NCBI GenBank assembly: GCA_965223405.1
Contig: CBDCWO010000006.1
Span: 806,001 to 870,000, forward strand
Source of the DNA: CBDCWO01 sp965223405
GTDB taxonomy: Bacteria > Bacteroidota > Bacteroidia > Chitinophagales > Saprospiraceae
DNA length: 64,000 nt
Direction of reading: 5' to 3'
Made by a program: the position numbers and the translations under genes. The first letter of the stretch is position 1. The number at the start of each line of letters is the position of its first letter. Positions 45,443-56,300 of this stretch are shown one piece after another. The notes beneath the pieces were generated by a model that made no database searches, was not told the origin of the DNA, and saw nothing but the letters and a program-made list of their open reading frames with translations.

Positions 45443-46948
45443 TTAATTGGTATAAGCTGACACCATTTGAGGACTTCTTTCCATCCAAGGTCTGGCATTT
45501 TCCAACTGAGCTGCAAGACGAAATAAGGTGTTTTCCCTCCCAATCGGAGCGGCAAATTGACTACCTATAGGAAATCCCTCCTCACTCCAATATAAAGGGA
45601 CACTCATTGCTGGTTGACCGGTTAAGTTAAACAACTGGGTAAAAGGGGTAATTTTAAGGTTTTGCAAAGCCAATTTCATCGCAATTCCGCTTTTCTTCAA
45701 AATCCAGGATAGGCCTAAACGCTCTAATACTTCTAAAAACAATTCTTCCCCACTGGTAGGCCCCAGGGTCCCAATTTTTGCTGGCATATAAGCCACTGTT
45801 GGCGTTAAATAGAGATCGTATTCCTTATGAAATACACCCATAGTTCTGGCTGCTCGGTCCCAAACCTGTAAGGCTCGTACAAATTCACCAGAGGAAGTAG
45901 CTCTTCCCAAAGCTGCTAACATCCGGGTAGAGGCTTCAAAATCTTTTCGCCTAGGTTTACCACCTAACTCCACTTTACTATTTTCCAAAAATGCCTGGAC
46001 TTCTCCAAAATACATAGTTAAATAAGACTTTGCAATGGTCATTCCATCAACCGGAGAATGAACTTCTTCTACGATATGCCCTAAATCCTGCAACAATTCA
46101 ATCGTGGAATTTATTGCCCGCTCACATTCCGGGTGAATACCTAAGTTGACTGGTGAAGCCAGGTTATACCCGATCTTTAGCTGCTTCGGAGTACGCAAAG
46201 TTTCTTCATAATAAGATCGCTCGGGTATCGGAGCAAAAGACCTGGAGCCAATTTCCGGCCCGGAGGTACAATCCAACATAAGGGCACTGTCTCTTACTGA
46301 TTTCGATATAATATGTTGCACTACAGCCCCTTGCCAATTATCACCTCCTTTGGGACCGGTAGGATTTCTGCCACGACTTGGCTTCAGGCCAAACAAACCA
46401 CAAAAAGAGGCTGGAATCCGGATTGACCCTCCACCATCTCCTGCAGAGGCTATCGGTACAATCCCCGCAGCCACAGCTGCCGCCGAGCCTCCGCTGGATC
46501 CCCCAGAGCTGTATTCGAGATTCCATGGATTTCTAGTTGGTGGAAACGCTTTTGGCTCCGTAGTACCCATTAACCCCAACTCCGGAGTGCTGGTTTTTCC
46601 AAGTATACATACTCCTGACTTTTTATACCTGGTCACCAAGGTGGAATCATAATCCGGTATATAATTTTTATAAGCCCTCGAACCATTTTGCATGGGTACA
46701 CCTTGGTATTGCGTTTTAAGATCTTTAAGTAAGAATGGGACTCCTCGGAATGGACCGTCACTCAACCCCGATTCAATAGATTTTTGGGCTTCATCATACA
46801 TTTTATAGATAACCGCTCCGATCCGCGGGTTATATGCTTCTAGCCTCGATATGGCCTGTTCCAATAACTCACTGGGTTTTATCTCTTTGTTTCTTATCAG
46901 CTGTGCAAGTCCTACCGCATCGTACTGGTCAAATTCATTGGTCATCAT
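45443..46948 (-). CDS. Amidase signature family amidase
   Basis: A 501-residue amidase. The catalytic Lys is in PFLLKDLKTQY (about residue 73). The Gly/Ser-rich signature GGSSGGSAAAVAAG with the cis-Ser and nucleophilic Ser in DGGGSIRIPASFCGLFG (about 150-190) completes the Ser-Ser-Lys triad. No signal peptide is seen, so it is cytoplasmic. It hydrolyses amides; closest functional types are 6-aminohexanoate-cyclic-dimer or general aryl/alkyl amidases, not the GatA subunit, because the surrounding motifs differ. A second ATG, at 46945, is an equally good start. Confidence 0.92.
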   Translation of the reverse strand: MMTNEFDQYDAVGLAQLIRNKEIKPSELLEQAISRLEAYNPRIGAVIYKMYDEAQKSIESGLSDGPFRGVPFLLKDLKTQYQGVPMQNGSRAYKNYIPDYDSTLVTRYKKSGVCILGKTSTPELGLMGTTEPKAFPPTRNPWNLEYSSGGSSGGSAAAVAAGIVPIASAGDGGGSIRIPASFCGLFGLKPSRGRNPTGPKGGDNWQGAVVQHIISKSVRDSALMLDCTSGPEIGSRSFAPIPERSYYEETLRTPKQLKIGYNLASPVNLGIHPECERAINSTIELLQDLGHIVEEVHSPVDGMTIAKSYLTMYFGEVQAFLENSKVELGGKPRRKDFEASTRMLAALGRATSSGEFVRALQVWDRAARTMGVFHKEYDLYLTPTVAYMPAKIGTLGPTSGEELFLEVLERLGLSWILKKSGIAMKLALQNLKITPFTQLFNLTGQPAMSVPLYWSEEGFPIGSQFAAPIGRENTLFRLAAQLENARPWMERSPQMVSAYTN

Positions 46949-47142
46949 TCCGATTTTGTCATTCCAAGATAGGAATTAGATGGAGGAGTATTGCATTTTT
47001 AACCAAGATTAGAACTTCCCGATTAAAAAACAACAAAACAAATAAACACCTCTTCAAGTTTATCAATCTATTACTTCTCAAAAATCTGTATCTTACTGTG
47101 TTCCATGGGTACAATCCTGCTATTCTCACAATCATTTACGGT

Positions 47143-48960
47143 ATGAATAAAACTTATTTACTATTAGCTTGTCTATGGTGCAGCTTGGATTTCGGACATT
47201 CTCAATCAATACAATTTTCCTCTATTTCATCAGGTTTTAATGTCCCTGTCGACATTTCATCACCTGATGATGGGTCCTTTCACTTATACATTACCGAAAA
47301 ACGGGGAATGATCATCGTGATAGACTCATTTGGAGCCCGAATAGATACGCTGTTGGACATTCAATCATTTGTGAATACAGGGGGTGAGCAAGGGCTGCTC
47401 AGTTTGGCCTTTCATCCCCATTTTGCCAATAACGGAATATTTTACATCAATTATTGTAACCTGTCGACCAACAACGTTTTGGTAGAATATGATTTGGATA
47501 ATTACACTTCCACGCCAGTACAAACAATCGGTACTCCTTTACTCACTATTAATCAACCACGACAAAATCACAACGCTTCAGAGCTTGCATTTGGACCGGA
47601 CGGCGCTTTATACTGGAGCGTAGGAGATGGTGGCAAACAAGGTGATCCGGATCATAATGCTCAAAATCCACTTTCTTTGCTGGGAAAAATACTGCGGATC
47701 AATGTGGAAGGGAATGGTACATATAATACGATCGGTAATCCTTATCATGGATCTGTTGACACATTACCAGAAATTTGGGCCTTGGGTGTCCGGAGTCCGT
47801 GGAAGTTTAGTTTTGACAGGCTAACTGGTGATTTTTGGCTTGGAGATGTCGGACAGGTAACGAAAGAAGAAGTATCTGTGGTTGAATTTGGTGCTTCTGG
47901 GATTAATTTAGGTTGGAATTGTTTTGAGGGAAATTTTCCCCACAATCCAAGTTGTACCTCGGCAATCCATAACTTACCTGAATATATCCCTGCCCTACTG
48001 GACTTCGATCGTTCGGTTGCTCGATCGATTACCGGAGGTTTCGTATACCGGGGAACAAGGTATCCGGATCTGATTGGAAAGTATTTCGTGGCGGAATATA
48101 TAAACAATCAGGTATGGTATATCCAAGAGGGATGTAGTGATTCTATCTTGGTAAATAATCTAGCTGATATCGTATCGTTTGGCGAAAGATCCGATGGAGA
48201 GTTATTCGCCTCTAACATTACCGGAAGTATTTACCAAATTCATGATGCTACACTCGCTCCGAGTTTCCAAAATATTATCTATGTAGATTCTTCGGCAACT
48301 GGAAATGAAAGTGGAAACTCCTGGAGCAACGCGATGACTGATTTGCAAAGGGCTATCGATTGGGCTTATTCTAAAAACTTAGATTCAATTTTTATCGCAA
48401 AAGGTACCTACTTCCCATCCACCTGCAATCTTAACACAGCTTCTCTTAAATTACAAGGTGGAGAAAATCTATTTGGAGGATTTCCCAGTGGTGGAAGTAG
48501 CTTTTCCAATCGAGATCCTGTGAACAACCCAACTTGCATAAGTGGAGACATTGGTGTCCAAAGCATTAATAGCGACAACTTGCTCCAGGTGATTGAGATA
48601 TTTGAAATACAAGACGGAATCGAGTTAAATGGTATCCAAATCGAAAAAGGTAAGGATAGTGCTGGATCTGCAATATTCCTTCATGATAGAGTAGTGACTG
48701 ATACCATTAAACTGGTCGATTGCCAATTTTCCGGACACGAAAGTAACAGTATTATTTATAACCGGGGAAACATGATCATTGAAAACTGCCAATTTTCACA
48801 AAACATACTAATTGGACCAGAGGCTTTAATAATCAATGATAATGGGTATTTATCAATGAAAAATTGTACCATCAGGTATTCTTCAAATCAAGAAGCTATT
48901 CTCAATAAATCTACTGGGATAATAAATATCCAAGGACAGGTACAAGTCATTTCAGAATAA
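47143..48960 (+). CDS. PQQ-dependent sugar dehydrogenase-type protein with beta-helix-like C-terminus
   Basis: A protein of about 605 residues from the ATG at 47143, which gives a clean signal peptide (MNKTYLLLACLWCSLDFGHSQ); the frame is open upstream but encodes no known sequence. Residues about 25-375 are a six-bladed glucose/sorbosone dehydrogenase domain: GEQGLLSLAFHPHF, DGALYWSVGDGG, ALGVRSPWKFSFD, EEVSVVEFGASGINLGWNCFEG. Residues about 385-605 resemble secreted right-handed beta-helix proteins (IYVDSSATGNESGNSWSNAM, DLQRAIDW). No T9SS sorting domain is seen at the end, unlike other large secreted proteins here, so it may be periplasmic or truncated. Confidence 0.85.
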   Translation: MNKTYLLLACLWCSLDFGHSQSIQFSSISSGFNVPVDISSPDDGSFHLYITEKRGMIIVIDSFGARIDTLLDIQSFVNTGGEQGLLSLAFHPHFANNGIFYINYCNLSTNNVLVEYDLDNYTSTPVQTIGTPLLTINQPRQNHNASELAFGPDGALYWSVGDGGKQGDPDHNAQNPLSLLGKILRINVEGNGTYNTIGNPYHGSVDTLPEIWALGVRSPWKFSFDRLTGDFWLGDVGQVTKEEVSVVEFGASGINLGWNCFEGNFPHNPSCTSAIHNLPEYIPALLDFDRSVARSITGGFVYRGTRYPDLIGKYFVAEYINNQVWYIQEGCSDSILVNNLADIVSFGERSDGELFASNITGSIYQIHDATLAPSFQNIIYVDSSATGNESGNSWSNAMTDLQRAIDWAYSKNLDSIFIAKGTYFPSTCNLNTASLKLQGGENLFGGFPSGGSSFSNRDPVNNPTCISGDIGVQSINSDNLLQVIEIFEIQDGIELNGIQIEKGKDSAGSAIFLHDRVVTDTIKLVDCQFSGHESNSIIYNRGNMIIENCQFSQNILIGPEALIINDNGYLSMKNCTIRYSSNQEAILNKSTGIINIQGQVQVISE

Positions 48961-48985
48961 ACAAAAAATGTAGGTTATCTGGAAT

Positions 48986-51190
48986 TCAAATACCAAGCCA
49001 GTAGTTAATCTTAAATATGAGGGCCCGATTTTTTCTGATCCAATTGGTGGTAATATAATTATCAGTATAGACTAAATAAACCCATGAAAGTGGTTGAAAT
49101 TGCCATTGAAACCGACTATTTATATTGAAGTTATCGGCTTGGGTATTGTACTGGATAAAAGTCGACCAAAAAAGATTTCTGGAAAAGGAAAGTTCAAACT
49201 TCGGACCCACTAACCACAATTTTGAAGAACCATATTCATCTGGAAACTGGACATGATTAAATTCGGCAGATAAGCTGAACTGCCCCCAGGGTTGCCTGCG
49301 ATAGTTGAGATCAAATTCTGCATTTCGGATGGTTCCGTTGTAAAACGTGCCTGTTTTAAGACCTACTTCATAGTTTAACAATTTCCTTTCATCGGACTGA
49401 TATTCCAGTCCATAATTTACATAGTTATATTGGCCGGCTGGTAAGGGATTGGAATCGGAAAAAGAAAAGGGATATTGCAAGGTAAGGTCGGTGTAACTAA
49501 CTCCAAAACCTACGCTACTGCTATTGGTAAATTCAGTTTCAAATACGAATTCATGGTTGGATTCCATGGTGGTGTAGTCAGGATTAAACAAAACAAAGTG
49601 TTCTACTTCGAAGCTTATTTCCTGATAGCGTGATTTTTGCTTTGGGACTAGGGTAATACGGGCAGGCCAGTAGATAAATTTAAATCCCTGTCGAATCTCA
49701 ACGTCATTGATAGCGTCGTATTGAAAGATTCGATTTACAAATCCCACGTCTGCGTAATAATTTGTACCAATACTTACCAGATCCACAGTTGTACTAAATA
49801 CTTTGCCTGAATATTCTCCTCCTAGACTTAGATATGTATTTTCAGAACTTATCCCGGGTTTCATTGACAGATGGTAAGATGACCAACTTGTCCACCGACC
49901 ATCCTGGCTTTGATAAGTGAATTGTAATCCCGCATTACGGCCAAAATCCTGATCAACATGTTTACTCCTTTCAAAGCCCTGTCTGTTGATCAATATTCCT
50001 TCGACTTTAGAGCGTTTAAAAATACGTTGGGAAAATGCCGCCGTAAAATAATTCTGAGCATTCGTATCCATACCTTTTTTTCCGGTATGTACATCCATGA
50101 TCCCAATCCTTAGGTTATCATTCACATTACCACTTAATCTTACTCCCATCTGGATTGGAATGGGTTCTCCATCGTTATTCAATCCAATTCTTCTACTGAA
50201 AAATGGCCGAACTATGGGATTTCCAAATCTTGAGAACAGGTCACTATTCTCCAGAAAGAAATTTCTGCGCTCTGGAAAGAATATACTGAATCTAGTAAGG
50301 TTGGTTACTTGTGCATCAACTTCAACCTGTGAAAAATCCGGATTGATTGTAAGGTCCAGATTAAGGGAAGAACTCAACGCCACTTTCGCATCAATACCTG
50401 CTGAAAAATTGGTATTTGTATTTCCGTCTTCTTCATTGACTTGATTGAATCCGGTAGATAAATAAGGGATAATGGAAATGTTGCCCTTAGTCTTGGGCGG
50501 TGGTTTGTCCCAAATTAACCGACCTGCATATCCCAGGTCGATTGGCCAAAACTGACGTGGAATTTGAGCCCATATATGCATTTCGTTTCGCTTCGAATCC
50601 AGTCTGGTAAAGTTGATTCCCCAAGTTTGGTTTTTTGAATCGTATCTTAAAGTCTTAAATGGTATGGCAAACTCTGCCACCCAAAACCCATCATTTTGAC
50701 TGGTTTCAACAAACCACTTATTGTCCCATTCATCACTGTAATTTCCATTACCAGTACCACCTGCTATGAGTGCTTCATTTTGAGCTCCTGCTGTATTTGT
50801 AGCAAAGAAAAATCCATTTGTAGCCTCATTAATTGGGTCCAGAATTATTGCAACTCCATCATTATCCCAAAAACTTTCATCTCGTTTTAACGTCTGAACA
50901 ATATGTTTGGAACTCGTATCATGACATATAAAAGCTACATATAAAAAATGAGGATCATAAGTGACTTTCACCTCCGTGCGCACCGATGCTTTATGATCAT
51001 CACGTGGGCTTTTTTCCCAAAAGTCACTAGCTATTTTGGCTTCTCTCCAACCCGCTTCTTTGAGATTTCCATCTATCTGGATCTGGTCAATTGTTTCTTT
51101 GATTTCAAGAATGTATAGCTCTTTGTTGGTCTGGCTAAACGTTATCTGCCAAGAAAAGGACACTATCAAGAACCACAAAATATATCGCAT
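48986..51190 (-). CDS. DUF5916 family outer-membrane-type protein with CBM9-like domain
   Basis: A protein of about 734 residues from the ATG at 51190 (MRYILWFLIVSFSWQITFSQ signal peptide). A TATATTTG box at 51218-51225 overlaps the longer start at 51220, favouring the shorter form. An N-terminal family-9-like carbohydrate-binding domain (about 25-215; IDGNLKEAGWREA, ASVRTEV, DPHFLYVAFICHD) precedes DUF5916 (about 235-734), rich in alternating strands with PERRNFFLENSDLF, and ending in an aromatic strand typical of outer-membrane barrels. The function is unknown. It is convergent with the sugar dehydrogenase-type gene. Confidence 0.88.
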   Translation of the reverse strand: MRYILWFLIVSFSWQITFSQTNKELYILEIKETIDQIQIDGNLKEAGWREAKIASDFWEKSPRDDHKASVRTEVKVTYDPHFLYVAFICHDTSSKHIVQTLKRDESFWDNDGVAIILDPINEATNGFFFATNTAGAQNEALIAGGTGNGNYSDEWDNKWFVETSQNDGFWVAEFAIPFKTLRYDSKNQTWGINFTRLDSKRNEMHIWAQIPRQFWPIDLGYAGRLIWDKPPPKTKGNISIIPYLSTGFNQVNEEDGNTNTNFSAGIDAKVALSSSLNLDLTINPDFSQVEVDAQVTNLTRFSIFFPERRNFFLENSDLFSRFGNPIVRPFFSRRIGLNNDGEPIPIQMGVRLSGNVNDNLRIGIMDVHTGKKGMDTNAQNYFTAAFSQRIFKRSKVEGILINRQGFERSKHVDQDFGRNAGLQFTYQSQDGRWTSWSSYHLSMKPGISSENTYLSLGGEYSGKVFSTTVDLVSIGTNYYADVGFVNRIFQYDAINDVEIRQGFKFIYWPARITLVPKQKSRYQEISFEVEHFVLFNPDYTTMESNHEFVFETEFTNSSSVGFGVSYTDLTLQYPFSFSDSNPLPAGQYNYVNYGLEYQSDERKLLNYEVGLKTGTFYNGTIRNAEFDLNYRRQPWGQFSLSAEFNHVQFPDEYGSSKLWLVGPKFELSFSRNLFWSTFIQYNTQADNFNINSRFQWQFQPLSWVYLVYTDNYITTNWIRKNRALIFKINYWLGI

Positions 51191-51217
51191 AAACTTAAGA
51201 TTAGACCTACCACCCCG

Positions 51218-51225
51218 CAAATATA
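51218..51225 (-). promoter_or_regulatory. TAnnTTTG box upstream of the DUF5916 gene
   Basis: Read on the minus strand this is TATATTTG, 27 bases before the ATG at 51190. It supports that start. No matching -33 box is evident. Confidence 0.4.
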
Positions 51226-51270
51226 GTATTTTGCCTCAACCACATATTAAATGTTTTAATAATGCTTTAA

Positions 51271-51314
51271 CTTGGTTTGCTCAAACCAAGAGAGGCCGGA
51301 TCACTCCGGCCTCT
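51271..51314 (-). terminator. Tandem hairpins after the M36 giant gene
   Basis: Two adjoining stems follow the stop at 51342. One is AGAGGCCGGA-TCAC-TCCGGCCTCT at 51291-51314 (10 bp, perfect). The other is CTTGGTTTG-CT-CAAACCAAG at 51271-51290 (9 bp, perfect). The first closely resembles the terminator of the downstream-duplicated gene at 59540. They probably end transcription of the giant gene and insulate the DUF5916 promoter. Confidence 0.7.
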
Positions 51315-51341
51315 TCAACTAAAACTTTGATGAACAAACAA

Positions 51342-53365
51342 TTATTCGACTCGCACCATTTTCTTAGTGATCGTTTTGGTTTCGGTTTGTAACTGATAAT
51401 ACAATAATCCGGTTCCGGCTCTGCCATGAGTATTCCTGTACCTCCAGGTATGATTACCCGTAGCGTAGTTACCCTCATGTCGAGCCACTGTCTGACCATT
51501 CACATTATAGATCCAGATCACCACCTGCTGTGATTTGGGCAGGTAAAATCCAATCTCCGTCTCATTTCGGAATGGATTGGGACGATTCTGGAATAACTCC
51601 ACATCTCCGGTTACTTCTCTGATATCCAATCCTCTCTGATCAGTACTGCTCTTTTGTACTTTCCCCTGAGCACTCATACTCAATCCCATCTCCTTATCTC
51701 CCGGATTCGCCGCAATAATCTGATCCGCACATACATTTCCACTGCCATCCTGCAACAAAATGTACGTCACACACTTATCCACATTCCCCGCTTCATCCCA
51801 TACATAGATCTCCACCTCGATCTGCTGCATCCTACCATCCGGTATATCCGCACAGGTAAAAACGCGACTACTTTCCAAGCCGAAAGCATCAAAACTGAAA
51901 TATAAATTATCTTTCTCCGTACAGTTATCAAAACTTCCGGCATCCAGATCCTTGGCCCACACTTCCACACTTTGTGAAGAGGGCATTACTACCGTCGCTA
52001 TCCCCTCATAACAATACGGAGTAGGTCGTTTGCAGTCATTGATCGCCACCTGTGTCGTACACGTATCCTCATTACCACAGCGATCCGTAGCAATCAGATA
52101 CACATCATGAATACCAAAAGGTAAAGCGCCGGTATGGGTATTCCCATGACCGTAGATCCACTCACTCGACTCCTCACTTTGTCCTGGTTTGATGATATAC
52201 CGGTAAGCTATTTCATCTGCCAAAGCACAATTATCCGTAGCACTGCCAAAGTCCAATTCCAATACTTCCGGCTCACAATTTTCATCATAATTACAGATCA
52301 CCTGAGGCGCTGTGCAGGTTACTTCCGGGGCTTCCTCATCTACCACCTTAATTACCTGTAGATAGATCATATATCCATCTCCATCATCTTTCAAATGGCG
52401 ATACACACATCCGCGATCTTCTCCGGCCAATACCCGGTCATCCACAATCACATCAGGATGTCTAAAGTGCTGATCCGGATCATACACACACCAATCGATC
52501 AAGGTCCAGGTCCTCAATATCTTATAACACCCATCTGCAGTAATTGTAAACCGTTCGTCCACATAATTAATGCCGATCAACTCACAATCATCATCACTTA
52601 CAATTGGTCTTCCTGCTATATCCGGATCCAAGCCCTCCAATTCATTACAATTCACCTCTACATCCGGCGGAAATACCACTTCAAAATCACTCCTCGGCTT
52701 GATGACCACTCGTTGATAACATACACTCTGATTTTCACATTTATCTTTTACCGTCCAGGTTCTGGTCAATACGCCTACTCCACATTCATTCAGACTACCA
52801 CTGTCTTCATACGTCGGCTCATCTACCCAACAATTGTCACTGTACTCCACTTCTCCAAAGTAACTCTTCGGATCCGGTTTGCCCGAAGCATCTCCCAAAT
52901 CATATTGATCCAACAACAACCACACCCGGCAATAAATCGGCTTCCAATCGTAATCATATACCATTCCAGTGACACCCCATGGTTGGCTGTCGCAATCCTC
53001 GGTATAATAGTCATCCGTAGGGCCTCCGTAATAACCATGCTCTCCTCCATCCCAGGGTGTGGCCACGCACCAGCGGGCTGGATTGGCTATTGTACCATTT
53101 AATTTACTCAATTTATCCGTCCCTCCATTCTGCACATCCCAAACTTGAACTGGGGTCTTATCCAACTCACAGTTAGCCCTTATTACGTCGGATTCATAAC
53201 ATACATCGTGCGCATAACTCGCTCCCCACCCTTGCACTTGATCTACTCCTACTGGAATGATCCAATGATAGGGCACTCCGTCGCAATAATAGGTAACATC
53301 TGCTGGTGCCTTGCATACCGGTGGGGTCTTGTCGTCCTTAATTACTTCGATCATGCAGTCGTTAT
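51342..53365. repeat. Near-identical 2-kb block, copy 1 (3' end of the M36 giant gene)
   Basis: This block matches 59590-61613 with a constant 8248-bp offset and no visible indel. Long runs are base-for-base identical, for example around 52560-52660. It encodes the last several HYR-type modules and the T9SS domain. Differences are scattered single bases, many of them silent. Boundaries are approximate. Confidence 0.85.
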
Positions 53366-56300
53366 ACTTATGTTCAAAATACCACCTACTGTTGCGAATA
53401 TTGGTCAGATAAGGATATTTGGTCTTAAGTCCCTGCCATTTATCGAAATAGGGGTGATTTGGATTGATCTCATACTCACAAAGTAAGACATTCGGTGCGG
53501 GTAAATGCTCCGAAATATAGCTCACTACACAAGTTGGCGATAAGTTAAAATCCGAGCCATAAGGACTTAAACCCACCGCACTCTGGTCGGGTATCGAACC
53601 AGCTTCATTACAAGACACTTCAGCAAAGCGACTTTGATCCTGGGTTTGAGCTCCAACGGTAGCACCAGCTCCAAATTCGCCTCCAGTGGTTTTGTATTGA
53701 TAGATAACATCTCCGTTGTCAAATAAGATGGCCTGAAAGTCAACTGGTCCACCTAAAAAATGATTCCCTACCCACTGTATTACATGTGAACCCATGGTAT
53801 TGCCATTGGGGTGCGGATAAGGGGAATGTGGAAAATATTGAGCGAACATCCCAATAAGAATATCCAAGTCATCATGATGTGGATAAAGCCGATCCCCTGA
53901 ACCAGTAGAATATACGGAAGGAAGCGGACAGTCATTTGACAAATCCGGACCATTATCCGATAACGCGGTAGTGATGTATCCATTAGAGGCAATTCTAAGT
54001 TGCTTATAATACGTTCCAAATAGTGGGAAATACACATTTAGGTCTACTGTAAAAGCCACATCATCCCCCATCCCCAGAAACTGTCCTGTACCTTGGATAT
54101 CAATATACTTATAGGGTACATGAGAGACCACATTATAGCTGGTACCTGTTAAGTCTGGGCAGGTTGTCGCTAAGTGCCCTTCCTGATGGAAAGACTCATT
54201 TTCACATTCAAAGCCTGGAACTGGATACCCGTAATGGAGAGATTCCTCATAGTGGATTAAGTACCAACAGGCAAATTCATCATAGAGATTAAAACAAAAC
54301 CATTGATGCTTACTCCCTTTGAAAACATGAGGATCATATACCGGCAATCCACAAGCTTCATACACTCTCAATACTATACTATCGGTTCCACACTCTGACA
54401 AGCTAACCGTATCCTTAAACACATAGCAGTTGATCCATTCTTCGATTTGTGCTTCCACCTGCTTGTGCTGATCATAATATTTTTCTCCCAGGCAATCATG
54501 GGCATAATTATGCCAATACGTTCTCCAGTATTCAATACTATCCATAGAAGCAGCGGCATAATGCAACTCCTGACAACAATTGTCATGGCTGCCATCATCC
54601 AGATCTTGAGCGGCGATATTGGCCCAACAGGAATTTGGATCCAGGGTGACCTGGGTAATTTCATCACATACCGGAACCGGAGGAGTCACATCTGCCACGT
54701 AAGCTTTCTGAATGATGCGATACTGGTTCCAACATTGATCCGTAATCGTCCATACAATATAATGCCAACCTACCGGCAAATAAATATGATCATGCTGATC
54801 AAAATTTCCATGAATCACCACTTTCTTTCCCGGATGACTTGGATCCTGGTATTCCACTTCAAAGGTAAGTGTTAATACATCATCGCATTCTTTTGCCCAT
54901 TTCCCATTGTACATGATATTATCTGCTCTCCTCTCGACCAACTCACGAATGTCCTCCAACTGCACATGACCTTTACAGTCATGCGCATCAGCCACTGACT
55001 TGAGGTCATGATCCTGGATGAGCTGATGTTCTACATTCTGGATATTCACTGATGCATCCGTGTAATAGCGGTTATCTACTACGGGTGGACTTTCATCGGT
55101 AATTTTTATCCACTGTGTACAAGTGGAGTCCTTGCCCTGACACCAATCGCTAATAATCCATTCACGACGAATCTTGTATGCATTACCACAAGTAGGTATT
55201 ATATGATCTTTGTATTTAAAGACGATATGACATTTTCCTCCATTTTCAAATACGGGTCCGTCAGCAGACCGGGATGGCAATAAATAAGAATCGGGCTGGT
55301 CCGGATCTGAACTCTTGAGATATGGAGCGGGAGCAATTCCACTAGCATCTGTTGGCCAGGGATGCGCGTAACCTTCGGCATCCAAATAGGTATAACCATT
55401 TATTCCAGTTTGCCAAAGCACATCTACCCAAGTACCATTGGATAATTGTCTTTGCATATTACATGGAATGAGTACATCGTCACTACAAACCAGGCTGTCA
55501 ATTACTTCTCTGATCACGAATAAAGTATCGTTACACTCATGATAATTACCCCATAAGTCGATAGCTCTGACGGTCCTAGCCAGATATCCGATAAAATTAG
55601 TATCGCACCCCAGGTCCACCCATTTTTTAGATAATATTTCCGTTTGGGGTTCAATATCCGTACAGTTATCTCCGAGAATCACCTCATTTTCTTTTTCCTC
55701 CATCATCAAACAACTGATGGTATCATTAGAACATAGGATGAGTGGTGGGTGTTTGTCTTCGACTACCAGCTTACCCCAACAGCGATCGCCGTTGACCAAA
55801 TTTCTAACACTATAGGTGAGTTCATAGCCCATGTGAGAAGCATCAACTACATTGGGGGGATCATATTTGTTGGTATTGGGAGGATAAACCAATTCAACGA
55901 CCAAGTGATTTAAGCACTGGTCTGAATTAATAAATATATCTGGTCTGACAATATTTCGGCAATTTCCATTAAGGGATAAATTGATTTTATCAGGACAAGA
56001 CAACACGATATCGGACTCTGCCGGCAATAAAATATTGGCCAGGCAAAATAAGCTATCTACATTTACTCCATTGATGCTCGCAAAAACCTGATTGGGTCCT
56101 GTAGAAGCCTGATCAAATGAAATGTCATCCACATACCATCCATTGATACCCGGTCCTCCAACAAAAGGATCAGACAAAAACAAAAATCGTATCAAGATAT
56201 TTTCACCCATAAATGGAGAAAGAGTAATTGTACTTTCGATAAATTCAGAACTTCCAAAGTGGGCATCACTTTTCCCTTCAAATCCATTCCTCAAAAATGT

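Noticed and set aside
46834..47142. 103-codon upstream extension of the sugar dehydrogenase frame
   Set aside because: It overlaps the divergent amidase gene and would hide the clean signal peptide starting at 47143.
52395..53102. Long plus-strand ORF (235 residues), with a matching one at 60643-61350
   Set aside because: Both are antisense to the near-identical HYR-coding block; they recur only because the block is duplicated, and their translations show no family features.
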